A DNA stretch of 64,000 nt from Terfezia claveryi (taxonomy: Eukaryota; Ascomycota; Pezizomycetes; Pezizales; Pezizaceae): positions 1-64,000 of the forward strand of contig WHUX01000056.1 of NCBI GenBank assembly GCA_015179025.1, read 5' to 3'. Under the pieces are notes generated by a model, which was given only the letters and a program-made list of their open reading frames with translations, was not told the origin of the DNA and searched no databases. Position numbers and translations under genes: made by a program. Every line of letters starts with the position of its first letter. Within the stretch, counting starts at the first letter, position 1. Positions 1 through 11,834 of this stretch are shown piece by piece.

Positions 1-633
1 TTCATTATTTAATTACTTATATACTTTTGTATTTTCTATATTACTACTATATTATGTAAGTAAACCTCTCGGTTGAAGGACTAGCCTTCCACTATTTCCT
101 ACTGCTTTATAAGCGTCCTATAGCATGCCAAATTTGCCATATGAGCACACCCTTAGGATAGCTGTATGACCTTTATTGTGAACGTGTGAGTTACTACTAT
201 GGCCACATGACTTTGTTCCGGCCATGTGACTTATTATAATGGCCACATGAGCTCTTTTTGTATAGTACACCACCTTGTGGTATACTACCTTTTCTTATAT
301 TTATTTCCTTAGTCATCAGATCTCAGAAGAGTATAAATAAGCACTAGATTCTCTCTGGAATCCAACAGAGAACAAGCAAGTAGCAACAAGCACACAGTAG
401 CAAGCAAGCCTATATAGTAATCAGATCAAGATCATATAGCTTAAATAGCACAAATCATATAAGATAGATTATACCAATTAATTACTATTCCCTTTGGGAA
501 TATCCCACATAGTAATCTCCCTACCCTTCTGAGGTCCTACTTTAGCAGAACCGAAATACACAAACGTCCGTACTTATGGATATAGATTGTATAAACGGTA
601 CCGAATGAATACTGCCTAGTAGCATTCATTACG
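1..633 (+). repeat. LTR family 1, 5'-truncated by the window edge
   Basis: Same sequence family as the LTRs at 11835 and 36750 (plus) and 15680 (minus). The family begins TGTAATAGAGAA and ends ATTCATTACA; here the first ~15 bases lie outside the window and the end reads ATTCATTACG. It is followed directly by the gag-protease part of a chromovirus whose own 3' LTR is of a different family (4601-5239), so this is probably a solo LTR that landed in that older element, as at 36750. It contains the shared block with 'taatctccctacccttctga' and the final 'gaatgaatactgcctagtag'. Confidence 0.75.
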
Positions 634-684
634 CGAATCCAAGATCAAAGAAGTGGATGGGTCAGCAAAAGCTCTGTCCCTTGT

Positions 685-1083
685 ATGGTCACTGACACTA
701 GCAAGGGACCTGCATTAGGTCACCTGTTTTTATCGTCTTTTTCTGTTCCTTATATGTCTGGTGACAAGTCTCACCTATTTGGTGAGCATTTTGTTGTACC
801 TATTATAATATCCTTCAATGGTAAAACACTCGTCACATTAGCTCTCGTAGACTATGGAGCCTCAGGAATTGCCTTTGTTGACCAGACCTTTGTCTGTAAG
901 CATGCCATACCTACCTCTAAGCTCAAAACCCTCTACCTCCTCGATATCATTAATAGCCGACCTATCTCTTTTGGAGTCATTACCGATATCGTATGTACTC
1001 CTACCCAGATTGGGGACCACTCTGAAAGCCTCCCTATATTTGTTACAAAACTCAAGTATCCAATTGTTCTTGGAATCCCATAG
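685..1083 (+). pseudogene. Retropepsin-like aspartic protease domain of the chromovirus
   Basis: A 132-codon open stretch. Residues 53-60 read A-L-V-D-Y-G-A-S, matching the retroelement protease active site D-[ST]-G-A-S with the second position changed. The end (Y-P-I-V-L-G-I-P) matches the I-L-G-x-x-W/P region near the protease C-terminus; a TAG follows directly where tryptophan is usual. Homologous decayed stretches occur at about 21270-21510 (plus) and about 36000-36210 (minus). Confidence 0.8.
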
Positions 1084-2917
1084 CTTAAAATGCATAATAT
1101 ATCAGTTAGCTTTGGCTCTTATACTCTACAGTTCAATAGCCTTTACTGCAAAAATCACTGTAGAAATCCAAAAGCTACTACTACTGGATTATATGTATTA
1201 CTACTCCCTATTATCTACCTGTCCTAAGTAGTGAATTCGATAGAACACCTTGATACCACTGTCCCCTCTATTCCCTCTTTTACCTTTTTTCCTCTGATTT
1301 CCCCCACCAAACCTCTAGATATTAACCTCATCAGAGCAAGGGCTTTCACTCATCTCACCAGAAGGCATAAGCTCAAGGCTCATACCCTCTTAATTTATAA
1401 GATTAATTTGGAGATTAACAAGACAAGGTCTAAAGATGAGTGGAAATCCCTAGTCCCAGATAAATACCATGAGTTCATTGACCTATTCTCGGAAAAAGCA
1501 GTGGAGAAGCTGGCCCCCCATTGACCATATGACTACACAATTCTGCTAATAGAAGGTAAAACCCCTCCCTATGGGCCCCTCTATGGAATGTCCCGTATAG
1601 AGCTGGAAGCCTTAGAGAAATACTTGGAAGAAAACCTCAACAAGAGCTTCATTTGCCATAGCTCCTCACTAGCGGGTACTCTAGTACTATTCATTAAGAA
1701 ATCAGATAGCTCCCTTTAATTGTGTGTTAATTATTATGGCCTAAACAATATAATAGTCAAAAACAGATACCCCTTACCTCTGATCTAGTAGATATTAGCT
1801 AGGCTTTCCAGGGCGAAATAGTTTACTAAATTGGACTTGCGAGGGGCGTACAACCTGATACAGATTGCCGAAGGGGAGGAGTAGAAAATGGCCTTCCGAA
1901 AATGTTACGCCTACTTCGAATACAATGTCATGCCTTTTGGATTAACTAATGCCCCTACCTTCTTCCAGTACTTCATCAATGACACCTAACGGGACTTTCT
2001 GGATATGTTCTACATGGCTTACCTCAATGATATCTTGATTTATTCAGATACCCTAACAGAGTACAAGATTCATGTCTGGTAGGTATTGGAAAAGCTGGAG
2101 CAAGCTGGGTTGTTCCTCAAGCCCAAGAAATGCGAGTTCCATGTACAAGAGGTTAAGTATTTAGAGTTGATCATCACTATGAAAAGTATTAGAATGGACC
2201 CCACCAAGGTTACCGCCATTCAGGAATGGGAAATCCCAGTAAATTTCAAGAATGTTCAGGCCTTCTTAGGATTCACCAACTTCTACTGACGGTTTATTGT
2301 AGAATATTTCAAGATTGTGGCCCCTTTCATAGCCCTGACCAAAAAAGACCAGTGATTCCACTGGAGTCCAGAAGCCCAATCCACCTTCCAGAACCTCAAA
2401 GAAGCCTTCTGCTCAGCACCCATACTGGCCCACTTTAATCCCGATAGTAAGTGTATTATGGAAACGGATGCCTCCAACTATATCTCTGCTGGAATCCTGT
2501 CTCAGTATGTTAATGAAGTCCTCTACCCGGTGGCATATTTTTCTAAAAAGCACTCCCTGGTAGAGTGTAATTATGAGATCTATGATAAGGAATTAATGGC
2601 CATTGTCCGAGCTTTTGAGGAATAGAGGCCTCACCTGGAGTCAGCCAAGGGGATCATCGAGGTACTATCTGATCATAAGAATCTTGAGTACTTCACCACC
2701 ACTAAGTTGCTAAACTGATAGCAGGCTAGGTGGTCATAGTTCTTATCTCGATTCAACTTCAAGATCAAGTATCAGCCTGGAAAAGCTCGGAGTAAGTTGG
2801 ATGCACTGACCAGGAGATCAGAAGACCTCCCTAAAGGAGGGGATAAAAGGCTAAAGTACTAGAATCAAGTAGTACTGAAACCTGAAAATCTCAACCTAGT
2901 AGCCAATAGCCTTGCTG

Positions 2918-2985
2918 ATGCTGATACTGATGCTGATGCTGATACTGATGCTGATGCTGAGGCTGATACTAAAGCTGAAGCGAAC
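2918..2985 (+). repeat. In-frame GATGCT/GATACT hexamer repeat in the pol linker
   Basis: About ten GAT-GCT or GAT-ACT hexamers encode alternating Ala/Thr-Asp pairs between the RNase H and integrase domains. Related gypsy copies (about 23310-23350) have a shorter version, so this is a length-variable linker rather than a domain. Confidence 0.7.
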
Positions 2986-3060
2986 CCCAGAGCAGATCTC
3001 CTTCTGTCGATACAATGGGCATATACAGAGGATGACCTAATTAAGGATATAATCACTGTA

Positions 3061-3860
3061 GTGGAGTCTGGACAGCACCATCACACCAAGATTTCCCTAG
3101 CCAAGTGCACCACTCAGGACGGCCTCCTATACCACCTAGATCAGCTCTATATACCTGAAGGGGAGCTGCGGATGCAGCTGATCAAGGAATACTATTATAC
3201 CCTGGCTGTGGGTCATCCTGGACTACCTAAAACGTTAGAGCTGCTAGCTAGGCAATATATGTGATTTGACCAATAGAAGGAGGTGGAGTGGTACATATAG
3301 AACTGCCATGTTTGTAAGCATGCTAAGCAAACCTGTCATGCTCCTTATGGAACCCTGAAGTCCCTGGAGATTCTAGACCAACCTTGGCAACACCTAACCA
3401 TGGACTTTGTGACTGGGTTGCTGGAGGATTCGGAGTTTAATACTATTGTTATGGTAGTAGACCAATTGACCAAAATAAGGGATGTTATACCTTGCCATTA
3501 TACCTGTTTAGCCCGGGACCTCGCCGGCCTCTACCTCAACCATGTATTCTGCTACCATGGTCTGCCCAAGTCAGTTGTTTCAGACCTCGGCTCCCAATTC
3601 GTCTCGGACTTCTGAAAGGTATTCTACAAGCTTCTGGGAATCAACGTACACCTCTCCATGGCATATTACCCCCCAACAGATAGTCAGTCCGAGCAAATAA
3701 ATGCAATCATGGAGAAGTACCTGAGAGCATATGTCAATTACCACCAAAACAACTAGGTTTTGCTGCTAGCAACCTGTGAGTTCGCTACTAACAACCATTT
3801 CTCAGAGACTCTAAAATCTTCCCCGTTTCTAGTCAATTATGATGGCACCCTTGTTTCGTG
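3061..3860 (+). pseudogene. Integrase domain of the chromovirus
   Basis: The H-H-C-C zinc-binding region is recognisable (a GHPG motif at about 3211, then C-x2-C at about 3307), followed by a core with M-D-F-V-T-G-L at 3400, V-S-D-x-G-S-Q-F at about 3575, and a downstream S-E-Q-I-N glutamate. These match the three acidic residues of retroviral-type integrases. Stop codons at several Trp/Gln positions and a frame change at 3858 inactivate it. Confidence 0.85.
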
Positions 3861-4430
3861 AACTCCCTAGTACCTCTGCACAAGGCTAGGGAGAACCCTA
3901 TAGCTAAGGAGTTCACTACGGAGATTGCTGAGTTGCACTCCACCCTAAGAGCCGAACTGGTATATACTCAAGCCAGGCAAGTGGAGTATGCCAACGAATT
4001 ACGGTTGCTAGCCCCTAGGTATCAGCTAGGAAATAAGGTGTGGCTCTTCAGCAGGCACTTCCAGACAGAACGACCTTCTCATGAGCTGGATCATAAGTTC
4101 CTAGAGCCATATGAGATATTGAGAAATGTAGGCACTTACACCTACCAGTTGAAGTTCCCTAAAGATATCAAATACCACCTGGTTGTTCATATCTCAGAGA
4201 TCGAACCAGCCACCAATGATCCCCTCCCCAGGCAAAAGCACCCCCCACCCTCTCCTGTAGTGATTGCAGGTGAAGAGGAGTGGGAGTTTGAGGAGGTACT
4301 GGATTCCAAGAAGCGCTATATGCGAGTTCAATATAAAGTCAAGTAGTTAGGAGATGAGGAGACTACCTGGCAACTTGCAGAAGACTTGGAAAATACATAG
4401 GACTTGGTCACCCTATTCCACTAATGATAT
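3858..4430 (+). pseudogene. Integrase C-terminal region plus chromodomain
   Basis: A 162-codon open stretch continues the integrase tail (L-x-x-x-Y-x-L-G-x-K-V-W-L, about residues 52-63) and the GxYTYQLxFPxDIKxH block, then reaches a chromodomain (W-E-F-E-E-V-L-D then Y-K-V-K, then TAG where the next tryptophan is expected). Chromodomains of this class bind methylated histone H3 and steer integration into heterochromatin. This copy is dead. Confidence 0.8.
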
Positions 4431-4600
4431 TCGAGGAAGCCTCGCCCAGTTGAATAATGTCAAGCATTTTGCGTCCTTGTTGTATTTTGGAGTTGGGGTT
4501 CTTATTCTTACCTTTATTATTGTTGTTTCCTATATTGATTTTGCCGGTTATTGTGCCCAGGCCTCCTAGTTGCTGGAGCTCCAGCCTAAAGGGGGGATAG

Positions 4601-5239
4601 TGTCACAACCGTGTTCTTAGTCTTGATTTAATATTTGAACAGGCTTGTTTGGGTATCATACTGTTTTGACACTCGAATAGGCTTGTTCGGGTATTGTCAA
4701 TGGGTTATTATTATTGTTGCCTTTAGCATCACCTGCAATGCAGGTGATAGGTTATTGACATTGTTGCCTTTGTCATCACCTGTAATTACAGGTGATGGGT
4801 TACCATTACCTTACTTGGCTTCTGAGATAAGGGATTTTGGGAAACTTATTCCTTCCATTGCCCTGACCTAGAATTATATATATATAGCCCCTATCCCTCA
4901 TACTATCATTGGATCTCTATCCAACATCTTATATATCTAATACAAGGCCCTACTTCTCTCCATGTTAGTGCATCTCCCTTGTACACCTCCTTATCTCGCA
5001 TTGACTCTGCAGCCCTGCTGCCCACCCTGCGAACCTCCTATCCTTGTCTTGCCTTGCCTTATTTCTGCAGCCCTGCTGCCTTCTACTACTCCTGTGTGCC
5101 TCTCTCACCCTCACCCTTGCCCCCATCCTAGCCTTTTCCCCTAAGTCATACACACAGTATTTCTACGTATGTATTACTCTAGCCTTACCCTTGCTCTGAC
5201 ATACCCCTTGGTTGCTTTATTCCCAGAGCCATCATCACA
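4601..5239 (+). repeat. LTR family 2 (3' LTR of the first chromovirus)
   Basis: Starts TGTCACAACC immediately after the polypurine tract and ends CATCATCACA (TG...CA). Same family as minus-strand LTRs at 56790-57322, 38133/48763, 32419-32519 and the plus-strand LTR at 32064. It contains two near-adjacent perfect palindromes (4728-4748 and 4775-4796) and two copies of the AACAGGCTTGTT-type motif also found at 8520-8800. Confidence 0.85.
4728..4796. repeat. Two perfect dyads (ATCACCTG..CAGGTGAT) in the LTR
   Basis: 4728-4748 is a 21-base inverted repeat around a central A, and 4775-4796 is a 22-base perfect palindrome; both share the core ATCACCTG/CAGGTGAT and sit on a ~47-bp period. Decayed equivalents (TTACCTACAATTGTAGGTAA and variants) recur three or more times in the related LTR at 48510-48680. 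They could be protein-binding sites or hairpins in the transcript. Confidence 0.75.
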
Positions 5240-8200
5240 CCTAGGGTATTATAATTAAAATCATGTATAATATCCCTGACAATATTTTCTAGAATGCTAA
5301 GAACAGATTCTATCTTCTTCTCCTCTTTTCCCAGCCTTATCATAAGGTTAATGATTCCTAAGTTACGCATTGACTTTCTTCGTTTCTCTCCAGAGTCATA
5401 AACCTTGCCTCCTCTCTATTCCTCCCATGATTAGCTAGTACCGTGCAGAACATAACCTTGTCTCCATTGATACCCGTAACTGTAATATAGCAATTTCCAC
5501 CATTACAATTATCTTCCTTCATCTTGATAGACCTTACCTAAGGTCTGCCAAGTATGATTTGATAGGTTAGGTTTGCCATTATAAAGAAATGACCGCTAGT
5601 TACTACTCCTCCTATCCTAATTGTAACTTTGTAGCAGACTCCTACCACCTATGTACTATGTCCTGTAGTCCCCCTTATATACCAGTTCACTTTAACGTTA
5701 ATTGGTATATCGTATTCCTTGATGATGTCGTCCCTCACTAAGTTCAACTTGGATTCTCTATCAATTAGCATTTCCAACATATCTTCTGTATTATCATTTA
5801 GAGCTGCAATACATACTGGGCATGGTGCTGCATAAAGCTCTCTATCTGATTTATTCTTATATACCCATAATATTACTGTATCCATCTTTTTCTCTATACG
5901 ATGCTGTGTTTTCATAATCCGTGGAACTCCTCTGATTCCTGTACATTACTATACTAACTCTGGCTCTACTATTGCTCGGATCTCTTCCGGATTAAGTCCT
6001 CTACCGCTCATTAACTTATAAGCAATTTTATCAAGGTCTAAGTTTTCCTTCATCTATATCTAAATAGGGATATTCTTAACTTCTTCTATTTTTTCGATCT
6101 TCTTTTCTTCCAGCTTCTCCTTTATTCTTTTCTTCTTAGATTCAAGCTTCTTCAATTCCTCTATATCCTTCATTATCTCATCTTCCATTATAGGCTCCTG
6201 CACCTTCTATTCTTCTTGTGGCTTCCTTTGGTTTGATAGTAGTTTTGGATTACTAGGTGGCCAGAATTTCATTCCTTCTCGAGATTCTCTAGGAATAATT
6301 CCTTTCTTCATATTCCTAGATTTGCCTTATATTTAGACTGGTTTATAGATCATTGGCTGCCTATTCATCTTCCCACATTTATATCCTTCTCCTTTATAGG
6401 TTATAGTCTTTATACTAGGCCTTTGTTCTTGTAGTGTTATTGTGCTAGAAATAGACTTAATCAAATCGATTTTTGATTCCTTAGTCTTTAATGCTTTCTC
6501 TACCTATTCCTTCTGCTATTTAGTTACCTGTCTATCCTTAACTACTATTGGATAAGGCACCCTAATTGTCCCTTCTGTTCCTTCTTATCCTAAGAATACA
6601 GAGGCTCTATGAAAATATATGTCTCCTCTTTTGATCACTTTCTGAAAGTCTTTACATTTATCTGTTCTATGTATTCCACCATCCTAAAAATATCCTCGAA
6701 ACCTTTATCCCCTATCTTGATTTCTTGTATTAGATTAATAATCTCTTCGCCCAAACTGATTGAGATTGTACAGTTATTGTGGTTGTTGCAACTTAGAAAT
6801 AATTATAGCTATCTTATTAAGCTCTACTAACTTAAGATCTCACTTGATTACTTCCTCTTTAGTACTTCACTAAGCTTCTAAGTGCAGTAGCTTTAAATCT
6901 CTCAGTTGGTTGATAATCTCATCTATAGGGTCCGCCTTTTCTTACTTCTTCGAAGTTTCCTTCTTCCTCTTCTTGTGCTTACTATCATTCTTAAGTATCT
7001 TAACTTGAGGTACCATTTCTTTATATTCCATCTCATCTTCTTCTTCCCTAAAGAACCTTGTCATCTATAACCCTTCATCCTCTGACCATTCTAACATAGT
7101 CTGCTTAATGTCCTCTTACTTATCTATAAGTGTGTCGGGATTCTCTAGATCGATCTTACACTTCTTGTAAATCTTATCTCTTGTATAAATTTTGAAGGCT
7201 TATAAGAATAATATAATCCTAGTTCACTTATCCAACCTTTTTTTCTCCAATAACATTTTTGATCATTTGCTGTATTCGATAATGAATGAATGGTAGTTGC
7301 CAGGACTTGGATTTTCTTTCTTTCTCATTTCTGATACTATTCTTTACAAGTCCTTTACCGTGATCCTTTTCAACTCTGAGTCACTAGCCCTGAAATCTTT
7401 TAATAGTTGCTTCTTGAATTCATCCCAATTATTCTCCTTGTACAACTAAATTGTCTTCAGATATTTTCCAATTGATTTCTCATAGTATTGGACAATTCTC
7501 TTTATCTTCTGCTCCTCTATCTACTCAACTGTTAGATTATCCTATTTGGCAAGGAAATCAGAGATATCTGTTCCATCAAAATAAGGTGCTCCCTACTAAC
7601 CAGGTAAAGAATAAAAGGCTACTAGGTACAAGGTTACAATTTGAACTTCATGAGGCACTACAAAACTATTTCTTTCTTCTCTTGCCTTTCGCTTTCCTAC
7701 TACTTTTGAGCTTTCTCAAGGCTCTTGATAATAGGCTCTCTCTTCTTCAGGAGACATTTTGTCTAGAAATGAGTCAATTTTGGTTGAAACCTTTTCTAGC
7801 TTTTTGCTGTAAGAATAGGTTATGGATTGAGAACTATACACTTGTATAGGAATTCTCCTTATTAGTCATTCCGCTCTCCTTGTATTTCTTACTTGCCTCT
7901 TAAGCTTAGATACTATATCATTCAATTTTAAAAATTCGCTTCTTTCTATTATTTTTAAAGATTACTTTGATCATTTTTCTTGTTCTTTATTCTTTTTTCG
8001 TAGTTCTTCTGCTTTCTCTAAGTTCCAGATCTTCTGAAGGTTTTTGTACATTTCCATTTGCATCCATACTATCGTCATCCACACCCATTTTTCCCACGAC
8101 ATTTTGATTAGCTTTCCGCTCACCATTCCAATGACCTCATATATTTTTTCTTTGTTTTTAGGGCTCCCTATCTTGTCTTTTCTTCCTTTCAGTGATAACA

Positions 8201-8240
8201 ATTTTGTAATAAACTCTCCAGTCGAAGGGACCAATATAAA
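5240..8240 (-). mobile_element. Minus-strand gag-protease relic of a gypsy-like element
   Basis: Read on the minus strand, a lysine/glutamate-rich gag-like stretch begins near 8234 (open 8234-7971) and continues through stop-broken sequence to about 6000. A protease-like stretch follows at 5915-5649, containing the M-L-I-D-R-E-S-K-L-N-L segment where retropepsins have L-I-D-S-G-S-E-x-N-L. Reverse transcriptase is not reached, because the relic ends against the LTR at 5239. It differs from the gag of the other families in the window. Confidence 0.55.
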
Positions 8241-8519
8241 AGCATTTCATTCCTAATGGAAGAATATACACTAAAGGACTGAGTGAGAGCTTCAATAGTA
8301 TTGCTAACTTAGAAAAGAAGAAAAGATAGAGAGATCACAAAAGTAGAATCATACATCACAAAATTGCTGCTTCTCTCGCCTCCTTCGAGTTTTTCCATAA
8401 AAATACCATAACAACTGTATCCTTTTACTTTCTGTCACAATAATATCATCATCAACTAATAAGACTAACCTTTGTGTAATTCTGCCTCGAACTAACCATC
8501 ATACTGACACCCATCTCTC
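8241..8519. other. AT-rich spacer, no gene seen
   Basis: No open reading frame of note and no recognised motif. It may be the leader of the minus-strand relic. Confidence 0.4.
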
Positions 8520-8800
8520 TTAATACCCGACAAGCTTGTTCGACTCTCATTTCTTTACCTTTTCCTTATTCTGACACTCAAACAAGCCTATTCAACTGTC
8601 AATTCTCTTACTTATTCTAACATCCGAACAAGCCTCTTTAACTGTCAATTTTCTTGCTTATTCGACACCCAAACAAGCCTGTTCAACTGTCAAATCTTTA
8701 TCTTATTTGACACCCGAACAAGCCTGTTCAACTGTCAAATATCTTGCCTTTCTAGTATATTAGCCTCTTTAATTTAATACTCGAACAAGTCTGTTCAGGT
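8520..8800. repeat. Tandem ~57-bp repeat with ACAAGCCTGTTC palindromic cores
   Basis: About five degenerate copies, each with 'acacccgaacaagcctgtt' followed by 'caactgtcaa', spaced 55-62 bp. The same core appears in LTR family 2 (4635-4700, and on the other strand at 57195-57300), so the array probably derives from an expanded LTR of a related element. Confidence 0.75.
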
Positions 8801-8949
8801 ATCAGCATTAACAAGTAAATTACTAAAAAACAATGCCATTCATTTAAATAACTAAATTACTTAACAAACGAAAACCAATAAAATAAATTATAAAAATAAA
8901 ATAATAATAGAAAAAAAACTAAAAAAAACTTCAAAAAATCAAACTTTTT
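8801..8949. other. A-rich junction sequence
   Basis: Very A-rich DNA without coding signal, between the tandem array and the second chromovirus relic. Confidence 0.4.
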
Positions 8950-9105
8950 CTCTCTCTTCCTTATTCTCTACCATATCGCAGAGCTATCAATTTCAAGTAT
9001 GTTAACTGCAACTTCAACAAATGTTGTAAAAGAGCAGCAGAACTTGAACACCATATCTTCTGTCCATACTTTGAAGGCATTCAGGATGAAGAAAGCGAAT
9101 ATAAC

Positions 9106-9642
9106 ATGGTCAAGGAAGAAGAGTCCTTAGACAATGAGACTCTATTTACTATACCAGAAAAGGTTTTCACTGGGTATGACCAAGTACTTAATATAAACAA
9201 GAACAAATCTTTAATAGTTCTTGGACTAAGATATAGGCCTTTCTCTTCTGAAAGCACTCAACAAAATACCTTCTCTCCTGAAGAAGTGAAAGAAATTGCC
9301 ATTGACCTAGGTCATAGTAATTAGCAACAACACAAGAAGATGCACTGGTCCTTTTGTCAAGACTTTTACTGTCCTACTCATAGCAGTTTCCACGCTATGA
9401 ACAACCATATATTCACCATCGAAACATACCCAATTTGCAACTACTATGAACATGGCAGTATAAACTGTAACTTGTCAGCTTCAGTACTTAAGAAGGAGAA
9501 GGAATTCCATGTGAGTTGTATTGAGCACCTCTTAGCCGCAAATAACTCTTATCAGGAACTAGCACCAGTAGAACAAATACCAGTATATCCAGTTCTACAA
9601 CCTCTCAGCTGCAATAAAGCTATCTATGAAATCAGAGAATAG
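9106..9642 (+). pseudogene. Unrecognised Cys/His-rich linker of the second chromovirus
   Basis: Two open stretches in one frame (9106-9324 and 9340-9642) separated by one TAG. The second carries W-S-F-C-x4-C-P-T-H and later C-N-Y-Y-E-H and S-C-I-E-H groups, which could bind zinc. The position between RNase H and integrase is unusual for gypsy elements. A diverged copy is on the minus strand at about 13920-14900. Function unknown. Confidence 0.5.
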
Positions 9643-11429
9643 GCAAAAAGATGGAATACCGACAAGCCAGCAGGTCCAACTCTCTAACATGGCATTCAGT
9701 TCAGTAACTCTACCGAACAGATGAGTACTTATCAAATAGAACAGGAGATCAAAGATACTCCTGTTGCCCCTCAACAACTATGGAATACACCTCAACAACT
9801 AGCTGCAACCGCTAGCAGTAGTAATACGATTCCAATTAACACAGCCGTCATTACTACTCGTTCCCAAAAACGAGTAGCTATTAATGGAGACCCATAACCC
9901 TCCTTTATTTAAAATACTAAGACCTCGAGATAGCATTGTAATTTCTAGAAGTTTTCAGGATATAATGCTTCTATATACAAGGAGAAGAAACCTACCATCA
10001 ATGACTTCAATCAAAGGATTGAACCGACCCTCAATAGGATCATTGAAGAGAAATATATCAATGACGGATAGGTAGACAATAAGGACTATTTCATTACCCA
10101 TTGGCTAGATCAAAGCATAGGAATGAAAGCTGCATACCAGATGCGTATGAGAGTATGTCCTATCTTGAAGAACTATTATGATACCTTTGTTAGTTACAAG
10201 AATCATAGAAGAAAAGATAGATTTTTGTATGTCAAGAAATAACAAGGACAATAGAGATTAGTTTTCTTTCTACCTTTAATATTGAAGATAAGAACTATCT
10301 CGAATTAGTTATTAAAGATGCACATAAGGCAACTGCTCATGGTGGCATTAAAAAAAAGATGAAATATCTTACTGACCGATATGATTACCAGTCCTTTGCA
10401 GAACCAACTAAGGACTATATCAGAAGTTATGATACTTGTCAATGGACAAAGTATTCCAACAAGGTTCTACTTGGACTCGTAACCCCATTACATATACCAA
10501 GAAGGCTATGGACAGATATATCGATAGATTTTCTTAAATTAGCACCTGTTTTTACTAAGTATTCAATTTTGTACTAGAATATTCCTGTTAAAGAAGATCA
10601 TGTTGTTTGTATTTCATGACTTTAAACAATTATCAATAGACAATCAGGATTCAAGTTTCTTATTTCTATCTTAGATAATTTTATAGCAGAACAGTGTACT
10701 GCTACTTTTAATACTCATATAGTCCCGACTATAGGATACCCTTTTTGTATTGTTTTTGATCAAGACACTCTTTTTATGTCATCATATTTTTAAAATTGGG
10801 CTAGGAATAAAGGAATTAAGTTAGAACTGTCTACAGCATATTATCCACCACAGATAGACAATTAGAAATTGTGAACAAAGAAATCCTGCAAGTAGCAAGA
10901 GCCTGTAAAATCGAAGAATTTGATTGGCTATACAAATTACCAGAGATACAGTTGAAACTCAAGTCTAGGTATAATGCCGCTAGACAGAATAGCCCCTTTT
11001 GCATACTATTTAGATTTAATGCATATCTTAGTATATCGATACTTCTATACCCTATTAATGCATATGTACTAGCAAATGAATATCATAAGGTAATGTCTAA
11101 AAACCTTTATGATACTAAGAAGACTCATGTATCTCAAGCGAACAAATGACTACTGAATACAACCAAATTTTCAGTTGAACAACAAGTTATACTTTCCTCA
11201 GAAAATATTAATATATCCAATATCTTACCTAAACTCAAACTAAGATGGCTAGGCCCATTTTCCATTATTTCTAGTAATTGGAAATGCAATAATTATAGCC
11301 TAGACCTATCTAGCCAACTCGACCTTCACCTCATATATAATACTTTTCATGACAGCAAACTCAAACCATATTATAAAAACGATTCTACTCAGTTCTCTCA
11401 AAGACAAACTCAAGAACTGGGACCAATTC

Positions 11430-11580
11430 AAGATGATTGTTATGAAGTTGAAAAGGTATTAGAATTCAGAACAGCTCTTCGAACAGGAGAAAGACAATAT
11501 AAGGTCAGATGGCTAGGATACTCTCCTAAATATGATTCTTGAGTAAATGCCAAGGATATCACTACTAAAATTCTCCAAGA
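11430..11580 (+). pseudogene. Chromodomain of the second chromovirus
   Basis: Reads Y-E-V-E-K-V-L-E-F then R-Q-Y-K-V-R-W-L-G-Y-S, with a TGA in place of the next tryptophan. This matches the aromatic cage and W-x-G core of chromodomains and is better preserved than the copy at 4280-4420. Confidence 0.8.
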
Positions 11581-11834
11581 TTGCTAGATGACTGGAAGTT
11601 TGGAAAATACATTTAAGAGATGATGAACAACTTGAGAAAAATAAGGACCACAAACTAGAGACAAAACTAGAGCTCTTATTCAACAAGAACAAGATCGAAT
11701 TATGAGTTAAAAGAATACTAAGGATATTCATGTTAATATAAATATATTGACAATATATCAGATCTTAGGACATATAGAAATCAATTTTGTAGAATGAGAG
11801 AAGTAAGGATAGGAAATCCTTCTATATAGGGAAG

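Larger units (their letters stand above)
640..4600 (+). mobile_element. Decayed Ty3/gypsy chromovirus (protease-RT-RNase H-integrase-chromodomain)
   Basis: Polyprotein relic readable mostly in one frame, broken by many in-frame TAG/TGA codons at positions where glutamine or tryptophan is expected. Retropepsin lies at 685-1083, with its active-site motif now D-Y-G-A-S at 850. Reverse transcriptase lies at about 1540-2290; its active-site motif reads Y-L-N-D at about 2020 instead of YLDD. RNase H is at about 2400-2840, integrase at about 3061-3860, and a chromodomain at about 4280-4420. The frame changes near 3858. The order protease, RT, RNase H, integrase is that of Ty3/gypsy, and the C-terminal chromodomain places it in the chromoviruses. 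A purine tract (aaaggggggatag) precedes the 3' LTR at 4601. No 5' LTR of its own family is visible. It is not functional. Confidence 0.9.
8950..11834 (+). mobile_element. 3' half of a second chromovirus: Cys/His linker, integrase, chromodomain
   Basis: The retained part starts downstream of RNase H. 8950-9880 is a linker with a Cys/His-rich block (C-x4-C-x2-H at about 9350-9390, further C and H up to 9525). Integrase runs about 10290-11150, with H..H, C-x2-W-type remnants, D-I-S-I-D-F near 10518, F-D-Q-D near 10756 and a following A-Y-Y-P-P. A chromodomain is at about 11430-11560 (Y-E-V-E-K-V-L-E-F, Y-K-V-R-W-L-G-Y), ending in stop-broken sequence. A purine-containing tract precedes its LTR at 11835. 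The minus-strand element at 13920-18885 carries the same linker next to its RT, so the family architecture is RT-RNase H-linker-IN-chromodomain. Confidence 0.8.

Noticed and set aside
4962..5153. Pro/Cys-rich and Arg-rich frames in the LTR
   Set aside because: Located within LTR family 2 with no counterpart in the other LTR copies.
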